A program made the position numbers and the translations under genes. A stretch of 64,000 nucleotides of DNA from Ophiostoma sp. CBS 140.51 (taxonomy: Eukaryota > Ascomycota > Sordariomycetes > Ophiostomatales > Ophiostomataceae). This document shows, piece by piece, positions 1 through 9,187 of the stretch (its first letter is position 1; the number at the start of each line of letters is the position of its first letter). The DNA lies in NCBI GenBank assembly GCA_029298735.1, contig JANSLP010000020.1, positions 124,001-188,000 of the forward strand. Direction: 5' to 3'. Below the pieces are notes generated by a model, which worked only from the letters and a program-made list of their open reading frames with translations, ran no database searches and was not told the DNA's origin.

Positions 1-1
1 A

Positions 2-2020
2 GGGCCAGGTCTGATCCAGTCGAAAAAGTCGCTTTGGACGATCTTAGGAAATGCTGTGCGAGATCCACAAGCCGGACCTGTCATAATCGTTTTAGATGCC
101 TTAGACGAATGTGCCGAGTCGGAATTTGAGGACTTAATACGGAATATAAAGAGTCAAATCCGCGGCAACCAGTTGGTAAATGCTAAGTTAAAGTTTCTTT
201 TAACAAGCCGCCCGTATGAACAAATCTTGGCCGAGTTCCGGGGCTTGTTAAACGCTTTCCCGCATATTCGTATACCGGGAGAGGAAGCGTCGGAAACGAT
301 CAGTCAAGAAGTCAACCGCGTCATCCAATACCGAGTCGAACAACTAGCGAGAAAACAAGAGCTTTCAGACCAAATCAAGCATTACTTGGCAGAAAGATTG
401 CTCGGAATTGAGCACCGCACATACCTTTGGGTATACCTTGTGTTCGACTATTTAAAGACAGGCTTCAAAAAGACACCAAAGGGGGTCGAGGCTGCCATTC
501 AATCTCTGCCGGAGAATGTCAACCAGGCATATGAGCGGATCTTAAACAAGTCTAAAGAATACCCCATGGTCCAGAAAGTCTTAAGTGTCATCTTAGCAGC
601 GAACCGGCCATTAACGCTCTCGGAAATGAACGTTGCCGTGAACATAGACGACCAAATACAGTCTGTTTACGACCTCGACTTAGAGGAAGAAGCGACCTTT
701 AGATCACGCCTCCGATCTTGGTGTGGATTGTTCGTCTCCATTCATCATAACAGGGTTTATTTCCTCCATCAAACTGCTCGGGAGTTCCTTACAGATTCGC
801 CATCGCTTACAGCTACCCCATCAAAGCTTCACTGGCATCGCTCCATCACCACCTGTCATGCACACACCGTTCTTGCCGAGCTCTGCGTGTTCTATCTGAA
901 CATTTTCAACTCCGGCATTAGTCTTCTTACAAATACAAAAGAGTCGTCCCGCCACGACAATGATCGCGTGGCTTTCTTACATTATTCGGCCGAAAACTGG
1001 GGCATTCATTTCCGCGAGGCTGGTATCGTCGATGATGCCGCCATAGTACCGCTCGCTTCTAGAATTTGTGATTCAGATTCAAAGAGCCATTTAATATGGT
1101 CCAACATCTTTTGTGAGACTATAAGCGGGTTGACTCCGAAGTATTTTACGGGACTTATAGTGGCATCGTATTTTGGACACGATTCTGTCGTCAAGCTTCT
1201 CCTCGAGAAGGGCGCCGATGTCGAGGCGAAGGCCGAAGACGGCCGGACGCCGTTGTCGTATGCTGCGGCGGAAGGGCACGAGGCCGTCGCGCGGCTGCTG
1301 CTCGAAAAGGGTGCCGATATCGAAGCGAAGGTTTACCATAACTGGACGCCGTTGTTTTTTGCCGCCGACGGAGGGCACGAGGCCGTCACGCGGCTGTTAC
1401 TCGAGAAGGGCGCCGATGTCGAGGCGAAGGATGACTATGGCCGGACGCCGCTGTTTTTTGCCGCCCAGGGAGAGCGCGAGGCCGTTGCGCGGCTGTTACT
1501 CGAGAAGGGCGCCGATATTGAGGCGAAGGATAACCGTGGCCGGACGCCGTTGTCGTATACCGCCGACGGAGGGTACGAGGCCGTCGCGCGGCTGCTACTC
1601 GAGAAGGGCGCCGTTGTTGAGGCGAAGGCTGACCATGGCCGGACGCCGCTGTCGTATGCCGCCCAGGGAGGGCACGAGGCCGTCGCGCGGCTGCTACTCG
1701 AGAAGGGCGCCGATGCTGAGGCGAAGGATGACGATAGCTGGACGCCGCTTTTTTTAGCCGCCGCCGGAGGAGGGTACGAGGCCGTCGCGCGGCTGCTACT
1801 CGAGAAGGGCTCGGATGTCGAGGCGAAGGATAATTGTGGCCGGACGTCGCTGTCGTATGCCGCCGACGGAGGGTACGAGGCCGTCACGCGGCTGCTACTT
1901 GAGAAGGGCGCAGATGTCGAGGCGAAGGATGACCGTGGCCGGACGCCGCTGTCGTATGCCGCCGACAGTGGGCACGAGGCCGTCGTTAAATTGTTTGGAT
2001 CATATGGTGCCCGATCTTGA
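2..2020 (+). CDS. NACHT-ankyrin NLR-like STAND protein (5' end outside window)
   Basis: The frame is open from base 2, so the gene is cut by the window edge; the GTG at 56 is an internal codon. The visible protein starts just before a NACHT Walker B region (VIIVLDALDEC, about residue 40), followed by the sensor-like LLTSRPY, a helical region and the motif FLHQTAREFL typical of fungal NACHT proteins. From 1178 to 1972 there are eight ankyrin repeats of 33 residues (99 bp) with the core LLLEKGADVEAK, then a partial ninth. The repeats are nearly identical even at DNA level; the one at 1673-1774 carries one extra codon. Fungal NLRs of this kind act in non-self recognition or heterokaryon incompatibility, the repeats sensing ligand and NACHT driving oligomerisation. 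The N-terminal effector domain is not visible, so the output is unknown. Confidence 0.9.
   Translation, partial: GPGLIQSKKSLWTILGNAVRDPQAGPVIIVLDALDECAESEFEDLIRNIKSQIRGNQLVNAKLKFLLTSRPYEQILAEFRGLLNAFPHIRIPGEEASETISQEVNRVIQYRVEQLARKQELSDQIKHYLAERLLGIEHRTYLWVYLVFDYLKTGFKKTPKGVEAAIQSLPENVNQAYERILNKSKEYPMVQKVLSVILAANRPLTLSEMNVAVNIDDQIQSVYDLDLEEEATFRSRLRSWCGLFVSIHHNRVYFLHQTAREFLTDSPSLTATPSKLHWHRSITTCHAHTVLAELCVFYLNIFNSGISLLTNTKESSRHDNDRVAFLHYSAENWGIHFREAGIVDDAAIVPLASRICDSDSKSHLIWSNIFCETISGLTPKYFTGLIVASYFGHDSVVKLLLEKGADVEAKAEDGRTPLSYAAAEGHEAVARLLLEKGADIEAKVYHNWTPLFFAADGGHEAVTRLLLEKGADVEAKDDYGRTPLFFAAQGEREAVARLLLEKGADIEAKDNRGRTPLSYTADGGYEAVARLLLEKGAVVEAKADHGRTPLSYAAQGGHEAVARLLLEKGADAEAKDDDSWTPLFLAAAGGGYEAVARLLLEKGSDVEAKDNCGRTSLSYAADGGYEAVTRLLLEKGADVEAKDDRGRTPLSYAADSGHEAVVKLFGSYGARS
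1178..2017 (+). repeat. 99-bp tandem repeats encoding ankyrin units
   Basis: Repeat starts fall at 1178, 1277, 1376, 1475, 1574, 1673, 1775, 1874 and 1973 (last one partial). Spacing is 99 bp except for one 102-bp unit beginning at 1673. Variation is concentrated in a few codons around the loop after VEAK and around the TPLSYAA/TPLFFAA block. The low stop content of the repeated DNA keeps other frames and the opposite strand open, which explains spurious ORFs there. Confidence 0.9.
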
Positions 2021-3212
2021 TAATATCTTGACCTCCACCCCCCCTCAACGGCCTGTAATTTAAATCTCTTTATATACCTTTTACATATAGTAAAGAATTC
2101 ACTGGAACTGGTTCACTTGATTAAAATGTTAAAATGATTAGAAATAACCTGGGCAAACACGGTATTTTCAATGCATGCTTTGTAGTGCATGTCACGGTCC
2201 GACATACTCATAATGACTGTCAAAGGCACAAGGCGACAGTAGGAGGCAAAATCCGAATAAAAACGTGAATTCAACTATGAGCCCGAAGGAAGGAAACAGA
2301 ACCAAGTGTGGGAGACCCCCCGAAATAATATGCCGGAACTCGGAATATATTGCCCACTCCTCAAGTGGTACAGCCTGGCACAGATTCCATTCAGACAGAG
2401 ACGCATCGATAGGAGGTCATGTCATAGAGAACTGTCACAAAGGCATATCGACAGGGGGTCCTGTCACAGAGATGTATGGACAGGGAGTCATGTAAGGGTC
2501 ATGTCGGGTCATGACACTGCACATACTCTCTACTTAAAGTGCCTGCGACCGCTATGAGTTTTACCAAAAAATACTCCAGAAGTCGCTTAACCCTTATTTA
2601 ATCTAAACAGAGCTTGCTTAGATTTATTATGACTGTGTGGAGCATATTCATACATAAAATAAATATTATCAAAGAGGAAGGGACTTATGTTCATAACTGT
2701 ATATATTTTTACCCATCATCTCTTGTTGCTTTCATCCAGTTCATGCTCATTCACACACATTTTCTGAAACTTTACGCGATATTCTATACCACCATTGCCA
2801 TGCGTTTTTTTTTTGGTAATTCCATTGTTCTCTATCATCAGCGACGATGAATTCATGGCCTATCATAGAGGAAGGCTTCATTATACTGTGATGATGTCCC
2901 GGATATAGGATACCAAAAATCATGAAGAAAAAAAAAACTATTTGCCCTCTCACACTCATATACCGTCTTGGTTTCGTTCTAGCCAGTGATAAGAATTTCT
3001 TGTTGGTTCCAAAACTGTGCCTCAGGTCAGCTCTCAAGGCACTTGTATACTATTTGATACTTTTTATGCAAATGCTATCCAGTTGTTGACTGCAGTGTTT
3101 GCACTCATACTGTGAATGTCCATAATTTTTTCACGATCTCGGGCTAATTAGCGTCCACCCACATAGTTCCAGTTTCGGAGCCCGCCGTTCATCAATCACT
3201 AAAAGATTTCCA
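2021..3212. other. AT-rich gene-free DNA between NLR gene and tRNA-Asp
   Basis: No protein-coding gene is visible. The DNA is clearly more AT-rich than the rest of the window, with homopolymer A/T runs and no long ORF. It holds the possible LTR at 2190-2516. It could be the NLR 3' UTR followed by decayed repeat DNA. Confidence 0.5.
2190..2516. mobile_element. Candidate solo LTR
   Basis: The segment begins TGTCACGGTCCGACA and ends TCATGACA, giving TG...CA termini and a 5-bp terminal inverted repeat (TGTCA/TGACA). The flanks are gtgca on the left and ctgca on the right, a 4-of-5 match to a target-site duplication. There is no internal coding region, and the length (327 bp) suits a fungal LTR. 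It lies about 0.7 kb upstream of tRNA-Asp, a common neighbourhood for LTR elements that target Pol III genes. Without a second copy to compare, this stays tentative. Confidence 0.3.
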
Positions 3213-3284
3213 TCTCTTGTAGTATAGTGGTCAGTATACGGGCTTGTCACGCCCGGGACCCGGGTTCAATTCCCGGCGAGAGAG
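3213..3284 (+). tRNA. tRNA-Asp (anticodon GTC)
   Basis: The cloverleaf folds by hand. Acceptor TCTCTTG (3213-3219) pairs with CGAGAGA (3277-3283) with one G-U; discriminator G is at 3284. The D-arm holds the A-box (TAGTATAGTGGTCAGTA). The anticodon stem CGGGC/GCCCG (3239-3243/3251-3255) is perfect, with GTC at 3246-3248. The T-arm CCGGG-TTCAATT-CCCGG (3260-3276) contains the B-box. There is no intron. A T-run follows at once. Confidence 0.96.
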
Positions 3285-3285
3285 A

Positions 3286-3295
3286 TTTTTTTTTT
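3286..3295 (+). terminator. Pol III oligo-T terminator of tRNA-Asp
   Basis: A run of ten T residues starts two bases after the tRNA discriminator base, the standard Pol III termination signal. Confidence 0.85.
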
Positions 3296-4929
3296 GTCGT
3301 TTACTCACTTTTTGACTTTTTGAGGAAAACATTTCCTTTTTTGTTTTTCTATCATCGGCGGTCAACGCGGCTTTTCATTTTCGAAAAAGGTCCCATGTGC
3401 CGCGTGCCGTCCCACGCCCAGGCTGCGAGGGAGCGCACTCCGTGTCGAAGAGATAGTTACACAAATGCTGTGCAGCTGGACGACGTACAGCATACTTCGT
3501 GCAGGGCATCCTACGACTTTACCTTTTACACACGCTCTCGGCAGACCGCCTCGTCAGGGTTGCCGGCAGGCAGAAGTGTGTATTCACTTCACTTCGTAGC
3601 GTGGCTATTCTTTCCGCATGTGATGCCGGTCGAGGAGAAGGATGGTATGCAGCTACGGGACTCGGGAAGTGCAAAAGATGGCATCCGCTTGCAGTTGCCA
3701 TGTCAGTCCTCGGCGATGTGACACTGGAAGGGGGTTGCAAAGTCTGGTTCATATATTCAAAGAGAGAACTTCAATAACTCGATCCTGTGTCATTAGTTGT
3801 TTTATATTCAACTTTCTTTTGGCGTTGCTTGCTTGCAGGCGTTCCTCTTGTTTTTGGACTTTTTCTCGCACAGATTTACCCTTCTATTTCTCATGTGTCT
3901 TTGTTTTGCTTGCTTTTAATACTGTGTGATATTTTTTATGATATTTGATTTAAGCATGATTCTACAAATATACCTAATGTTCTTCTAAAAAAAAAAAATT
4001 AAAAGAGAGAAAAAAATCGCATATACATAAGGCATACAAAAACCAAGAACAGGCCATAATTATATTATAATTTGATATTCCTCACATGTGTCAAAGCGAT
4101 TTGCCTGCATCTTTTCCCTTTCGATGTAGTCGTCTCTTTTGTCTCGTCGAATAAAAGTGGGTCTTTGAACATCTCCAGTGAAGCTGCTTGGATCGTGGCA
4201 CGTTTTTCTTGCCTGTTTCAGTGGCCGCTTCCCTTACCAGCCGTTGGCAGCACGGCCGCTGGTCTCTCCTTTTTCAGCGTGTCTTGCTCGCTGTTGGTGG
4301 CCCACGGCCGTGTTGGCGCTTTCACCCGGAGACCATAACCACGCTAAAATAATGATCATCCCCCTTTTCCCTGGGTGTGGTGGATGGCGGCCGCAGTAAT
4401 ACGACCCAGGAACCACCAAGTCGCGCCCCAAAAACGCCAGATCGCGCCTGCGATGTGAATGGCCAGTTTCGCGACTTTTTGACTCTACTTTCTACTTCGT
4501 GGTCAGCAAAAGTCGTTGGTTCAACCTCCTTTTCTGGGACGACCCTATTTTTTTTCTAACGACCTCGTTGTCAACATCGCCAATTCGCAAAGGGGGAGAA
4601 TTTCTTTTTACATCTTCTTTATTCACGTCGCTCCTTTTCTTGATAGTTTCTGATTTTATCCGTTTCTTCTGATTTTAATTTCTAATTGCTTTCTTTCTTT
4701 TCTCGTCGCTCCTTTTTGTTCGACCCCGAAACGCCCCTGGGAATGGACCTCATCTGATCTTTTCGATTTCGAACTCGACCCCTTGCCTTTTTTTTGGTGG
4801 CGCAACGCTGAGACGGTGGCCTCGACACCCGACGACACGACCGCTCCGACAAGACGATAGACCGGCCGTCGAACCGTTTCCCTCCTCTTCCGGCAGCTCG
4901 AAGCCGCATCCCCCCCCTAATCCGCAGCT
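3296..4929. other. Intergenic region / MCD4 upstream DNA
   Basis: No gene is supported. The first kilobase is mixed and AT-rich. From about 4480 the plus strand is pyrimidine-rich (TTTCTTTTCTCG-type tracts), as is usual for the leader before a fungal start codon. ORFs of 60-160 codons on both strands show no codon bias or recognisable domain; the longest starts inside the tRNA. Confidence 0.6.
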
Positions 4930-7900
4930 ATGGCGGGCTTCCCACGCCTCCGGTTCCTGGCAATTGCCGTGGTGTTCCATTTCGTCTACATTTTCTCTAT
5001 CTTCGACATCTACTTTGTCAGCCCAGTCGTGTCTGGCATGCGCCTGTTCCAGGTCGAACGGCCCGCCGAAGTCAAAGCCCCCGCGGACCGTCTCGTCCTG
5101 TTTGTCGGTAGGTTCCTCGCCGTGCTCCCGGAGACTTTGAGATGCTTCACGAGGCTGTGATACTCGCCGGAGACTTTTTGAACTTCCTTGCTAACCACCT
5201 TGTGTTGTGTTTAGGCGACGGTTTGCGCGCCGACAAGGCCTTCCAGGCCCTCCCCGAGCCTTACCCCAAGACCGAAGACGACCTGATCCCGCGCCACCTT
5301 GCGCCCTTCCTCCGCTCCCGCGTCCTCGAACACGGCACTTTCGGCATTTCGCACACCCGCGTCCCGACCGAGTCTCGTCCGGGTCACGTCGCCCTTATTG
5401 CGGGCCTCTACGAAGACGTCTCGGCCGTTACTACGGGCTGGAAGCTCAATCCCGTCAACTTTGACAGCGTTTTCAACCGCAGTCGCCACACATGGAGCTG
5501 GGGTAGCCCCGATATCCTACCCATGTTTGAGCAGGGCGCCGTCCCCGGCCGTGTCTACGCCGACCACTACAGCGCCGAAGACGAGGACTTCTCGTCCGAC
5601 TCGACCATTCTCGACTACTGGGTCTTTGACAAGGTCAAGGCCATGTTCACCGAGGCCAAGACCAACGAGACTCTGGCCGCCAGCCTGCGCCAGGACAAGA
5701 TTGTCTTTTTCTTGCACCTGCTGGGCCTCGACACGGCGGGTCACGGTTTCCGCCCCTACTCGAGCGAGTACCTGCACAACGTCAAGGTCGTCGACCAGGG
5801 CGTTAAGGAAATTAGCGAGCTGATTAACGATTTTTACAACGACGACCGCACTGCCTTTGTCTTTACGGCCGACCACGGCATGAGCGACTACGGCAGCCAC
5901 GGCGACGGCCACCCAGACAACACCCGGACACCCCTCATCGTATGGGGCTCGGGTGTCGCGCCGCCGCTGGTGTATCCCGAGGGCGAGGGTAAGGAGACGG
6001 TTGATGCCGGCTTGGCGCCTGGTCACGATGAGTACTCGTCTGGCTGGGGCCTCAGCCACATCCACCGTCACGATGTGGCCCAGGCCGATGTTGCGGCGCT
6101 CATGGCGTACCTTGCCGGCCTCGAGTTCCCCGCCAACTCAGTCGGCGAGCTGCCCCTCGACTACGTTGCGGCCCCCATTGACGAGAAGGCCAAGGCGGCC
6201 CTGGTCAACGCCCGCGGTATCCTGGAAATGTACCGCGTCAAGGAGGAACAAAAGCGTGGCTCGCAGCTGCGCTTCCGGCCCTACAAGCCGTTGAGCAGCG
6301 AGGACGGCGGCAGCAGCACCGAGAGCCGCTTTGCTGCTATTGAGCAACTGATAGAGGAGGGCCACTACGAGGAGGCCATCGAGGAGGCTGCGGCGTTGCT
6401 CAAGGTCGGTCTGGCCGGTCTGCGCTACCTCCAGACTTACGATTGGCTCTTCTTGCGTGCTCTCATCACTATTGGCTACCTGGGCTGGATGGCCTATGCT
6501 CTGACGACTGTCGTCGACCTGCACGTCCTGGACGACATGACCCGCCCCCAGCCCTCGCGCAACTTGGCCGGTACCGTCTTCTTCTCGTCGACCCTGCTAG
6601 CCCTGTACGCTTCTTTCTTTGCCTCGAGCTCTCCTATCTCCTACTACGCCTACGCTTTCTTCCCCGTTTTCTTCTGGGAAGCTGTCTACTCGCGCCGCAC
6701 TAGCCTCGCTGCCAGTCGCAAGCAGCTTGCCCGCAGCCTCGACGCCACCGCCTCGGGCAACTCCCGCAACACCCGCCTGGTGTCGCTCGTCTTCAATGCT
6801 GCCCTCTACATTGCCATTATCGAGTCTCTGGCTCTCGGCTACATTTACCGCGAGATCTTCACGCTGCTCTTTGTTCTGGGCGCTTTCTGGCCAGCCGTCC
6901 ACGGCATCTCCTTTTTGCAGAAGCACTTTGCGCTGGCGGCCCTGTGGTTTGTCTCGTGTCTGTCCATGAGCACATTTACGCTTCTCCCCGCCATGAAGAC
7001 GGAGAACCTCCCACTGATGTACGTTCACTCTCTTTGACTACATTTCCTGATAAATTCCCAACTAACTTTCTTGCAGCATGTTTGGTGGCGCCGTCATGGT
7101 CTTTATCGGCATTGCATACCTCGTCTTTGAGGACACCATTCTCAACGACTTTACCGCCGTCAAGAAGGCCACAACGGCCGTAGCCAAGGACCCCATCAGC
7201 GAAGCTCTACTAGGCGCTCAGATCGGCTTGATTCTGCTGTCCATGTGGGTGACTCGCTCCAGTGTCATCTCTCTCCAGTCCAAGCTCGGCCTGCCCCGCG
7301 GCAACCAGATCCTGGCCCTGGTCATCTTCTTCGTCTCCATTCTGGTCATGCCCCTCCTCCACCGTTCGCGGCCAGGCAACAACTACCTGTACCGCCTTAT
7401 GGTCGTCTTCTTGACGTTTGCCCCAACATTTGTCATTCTCACCATCTCGTATGAGGGTGTGTTCTATGTGGCGTTCAGCGCGACGTTGTTCGCCTGGGTG
7501 CGTATGGAGCACGCCGTATACGCAGACTCGGTGCAGTCGCAAAGGTCTCAAGCCACCGAAGAGCCCAAGGCGGCAGCATCTGCGGCGAAGCAGACCAAGA
7601 AGCAGTCGCCAAAGAAGAAGCAGGACAAGACCGCCAAGGCCAACGGTGCCAACGGCACAAACGGTACCAACGGCATTGCCAAGTCTGCAGAGGCATCGAT
7701 ATCAGCCTACCGTTCGCTCACTGTCGCCGACGCGCGCGTCATCCTCTTCTTCTTTATCTTGTTGCAGTCCGCTTTCTTCAGCGCCAGCAACGTCGCCTCC
7801 GTCTCCTCCTTCAGTCTCGAAAGCGTCCAGCGTCTCGTGCCCGTGTTCGACCCCTTTTCGCAAGGCGCCATGCTTACCCTCAAGCTGTTGGTGCCCTTTG

Positions 7901-8166
7901 CGTTGATCTCCGCCAACCTCGGCATTTTGAACATGCGCCTGGGAGTTGCGCCCTCGTCTCTGTTCATGGCTGTCATGGCCATTAGCGATGTCCTGACGCT
8001 CTACTTCTTCTGGGTCGTCAAGGATGAGGGCAGCTGGCTCGAGATTGGCTCCACCATTAGCCACTTTGTCATTGCCAGTCTGCTGTGCGCCTTTGTCGCT
8101 GGCCTCGAGGGCGTGAGTGCCCTGTTCGTGTCGGGCGTCGAGGTGGTGAACCACCATGCCGAGTAG
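4930..8166 (+). CDS. MCD4: GPI ethanolamine phosphate transferase 1 (Mcd4/PIG-N)
   Basis: Exons 4930-5107, 5215-7018 and 7077-8166 encode 1023 residues. The introns (107 and 58 nt) have GTAGGT and GTACGT donors and branch sites CTAAC and ACTAACT. The enzyme adds ethanolamine phosphate to the first mannose of the GPI anchor precursor in the ER lumen. An N-terminal signal-anchor helix (about residues 8-30) precedes the alkaline-phosphatase-like domain: metal-site VGDGLRAD (Asp61), THTRVPTESRPGH with the probable nucleophile Thr111, LGLDTAGHGF, and FTADHGMSDYGSHGDG (Asp279, His280). From about residue 465 a many-span membrane domain follows. A Lys/Ala-rich, Asn-Gly-Thr repeated loop (about 810-872) is inserted in the membrane part and makes the protein a little longer than most homologues. 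The start was chosen because it gives the expected signal anchor. Confidence 0.96.
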
Positions 8167-9187
8167 GTGAAGTGAGCGGAGCGGAGGATAATGCAATGCC
8201 AACATGATGGGATGTTGAAAATCGGCACGGGAGTGCCCCTAAAATATATGGAACTTTGCTGGGTTGCGGCCTCAAGGAGGGCCACTCTGTCTTATTTGTT
8301 TTTTTCGCGATAATATCTTGCACGTTTTGCATCTGGGAAATATTTTCTTTTTTACCTCTTTCTTTTTTTGTCACAAAAACTGTATATACACACATGCACA
8401 TCACACCACACATAAACCGTTGCTATTTAATGCTGATTAGACGTTACCTTTCACCGTGATGTCCTCCGCTTTCTTATCGGAACTTGAGATAAATAGACGG
8501 CGGTGCCGTTTCGGGCTGAACCATTGACTAAACTAAACCGTTTTGGAGTTCATAGTTCGGCTGCTCTTATCGCGACAGCACATGTAGCGTCGCTCGAGCA
8601 TTTTCAAAAGGGTAAAAAATACTGATTGACGTTTCGAGCTCTTTCCAAGTTTGGTAAGGAACACAATTCTCCATCTGAAGTTGATCACCTATTGTTTGAT
8701 TCACTGTTGTAGGGGAATTCACGACGATACTCGAAATCATCCTCGTAAGGCTGATCCCAGATCTGGTAGGACATGTCAAAAGTGTAAAATGGTGGTTTGT
8801 TTTCTTATCAGTTGGTGTGTGTCATTTTGCGCCTCTATCGCCCACGAAAATAATAAAGTACCCGGCGGTACCACACCCTCCCTTCGTCTTCAGAAAGTCT
8901 AGATCTCGTCGGTATGGGCCTCTCCTCGTGGTCTAGAGAGTGAGGGCGTAGTAAGAGAAATGTATCCATCCAGTGTCCGTGTAGCTGGTTGTTTCTTTTC
9001 TTTTCACTTTTTTATTTGATTATTTTTGATTTTTGATTTTGATTTTGTCGCTGCTTATTTATATTATTCCCGTCTTCTCCCTACGCCCACATCCGACCCT
9101 TGGGAAACGCTTGTTCCCATTACACTTTATTTTCACTCACCTCGACTTGATCTGATCTGAGGTCTTGCTTGGCATCTTGGCCTCCCC
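8167..9187. other. MCD4-TOK1 intergenic region
   Basis: No gene is visible. The first part is probably MCD4 3' UTR. A T-rich tract with repeated GATTTT-type words lies at about 8993-9050, and pyrimidine-rich DNA leads to the next start codon. Confidence 0.6.

Noticed and set aside
1091..1887. Other-frame and minus-strand ORFs across the ankyrin repeats
   Set aside because: They exist because the 99-bp unit has no stops in these frames; the NACHT-ankyrin frame explains the DNA.
3227..3721. 164-codon ORF
   Set aside because: It starts inside the tRNA-Asp gene and its Pol III terminator, with no domain or codon bias.
5211..8205. Several minus-strand ORFs of 90-184 codons opposite MCD4
   Set aside because: Antisense shadows of G/C-ending codons in the real gene.
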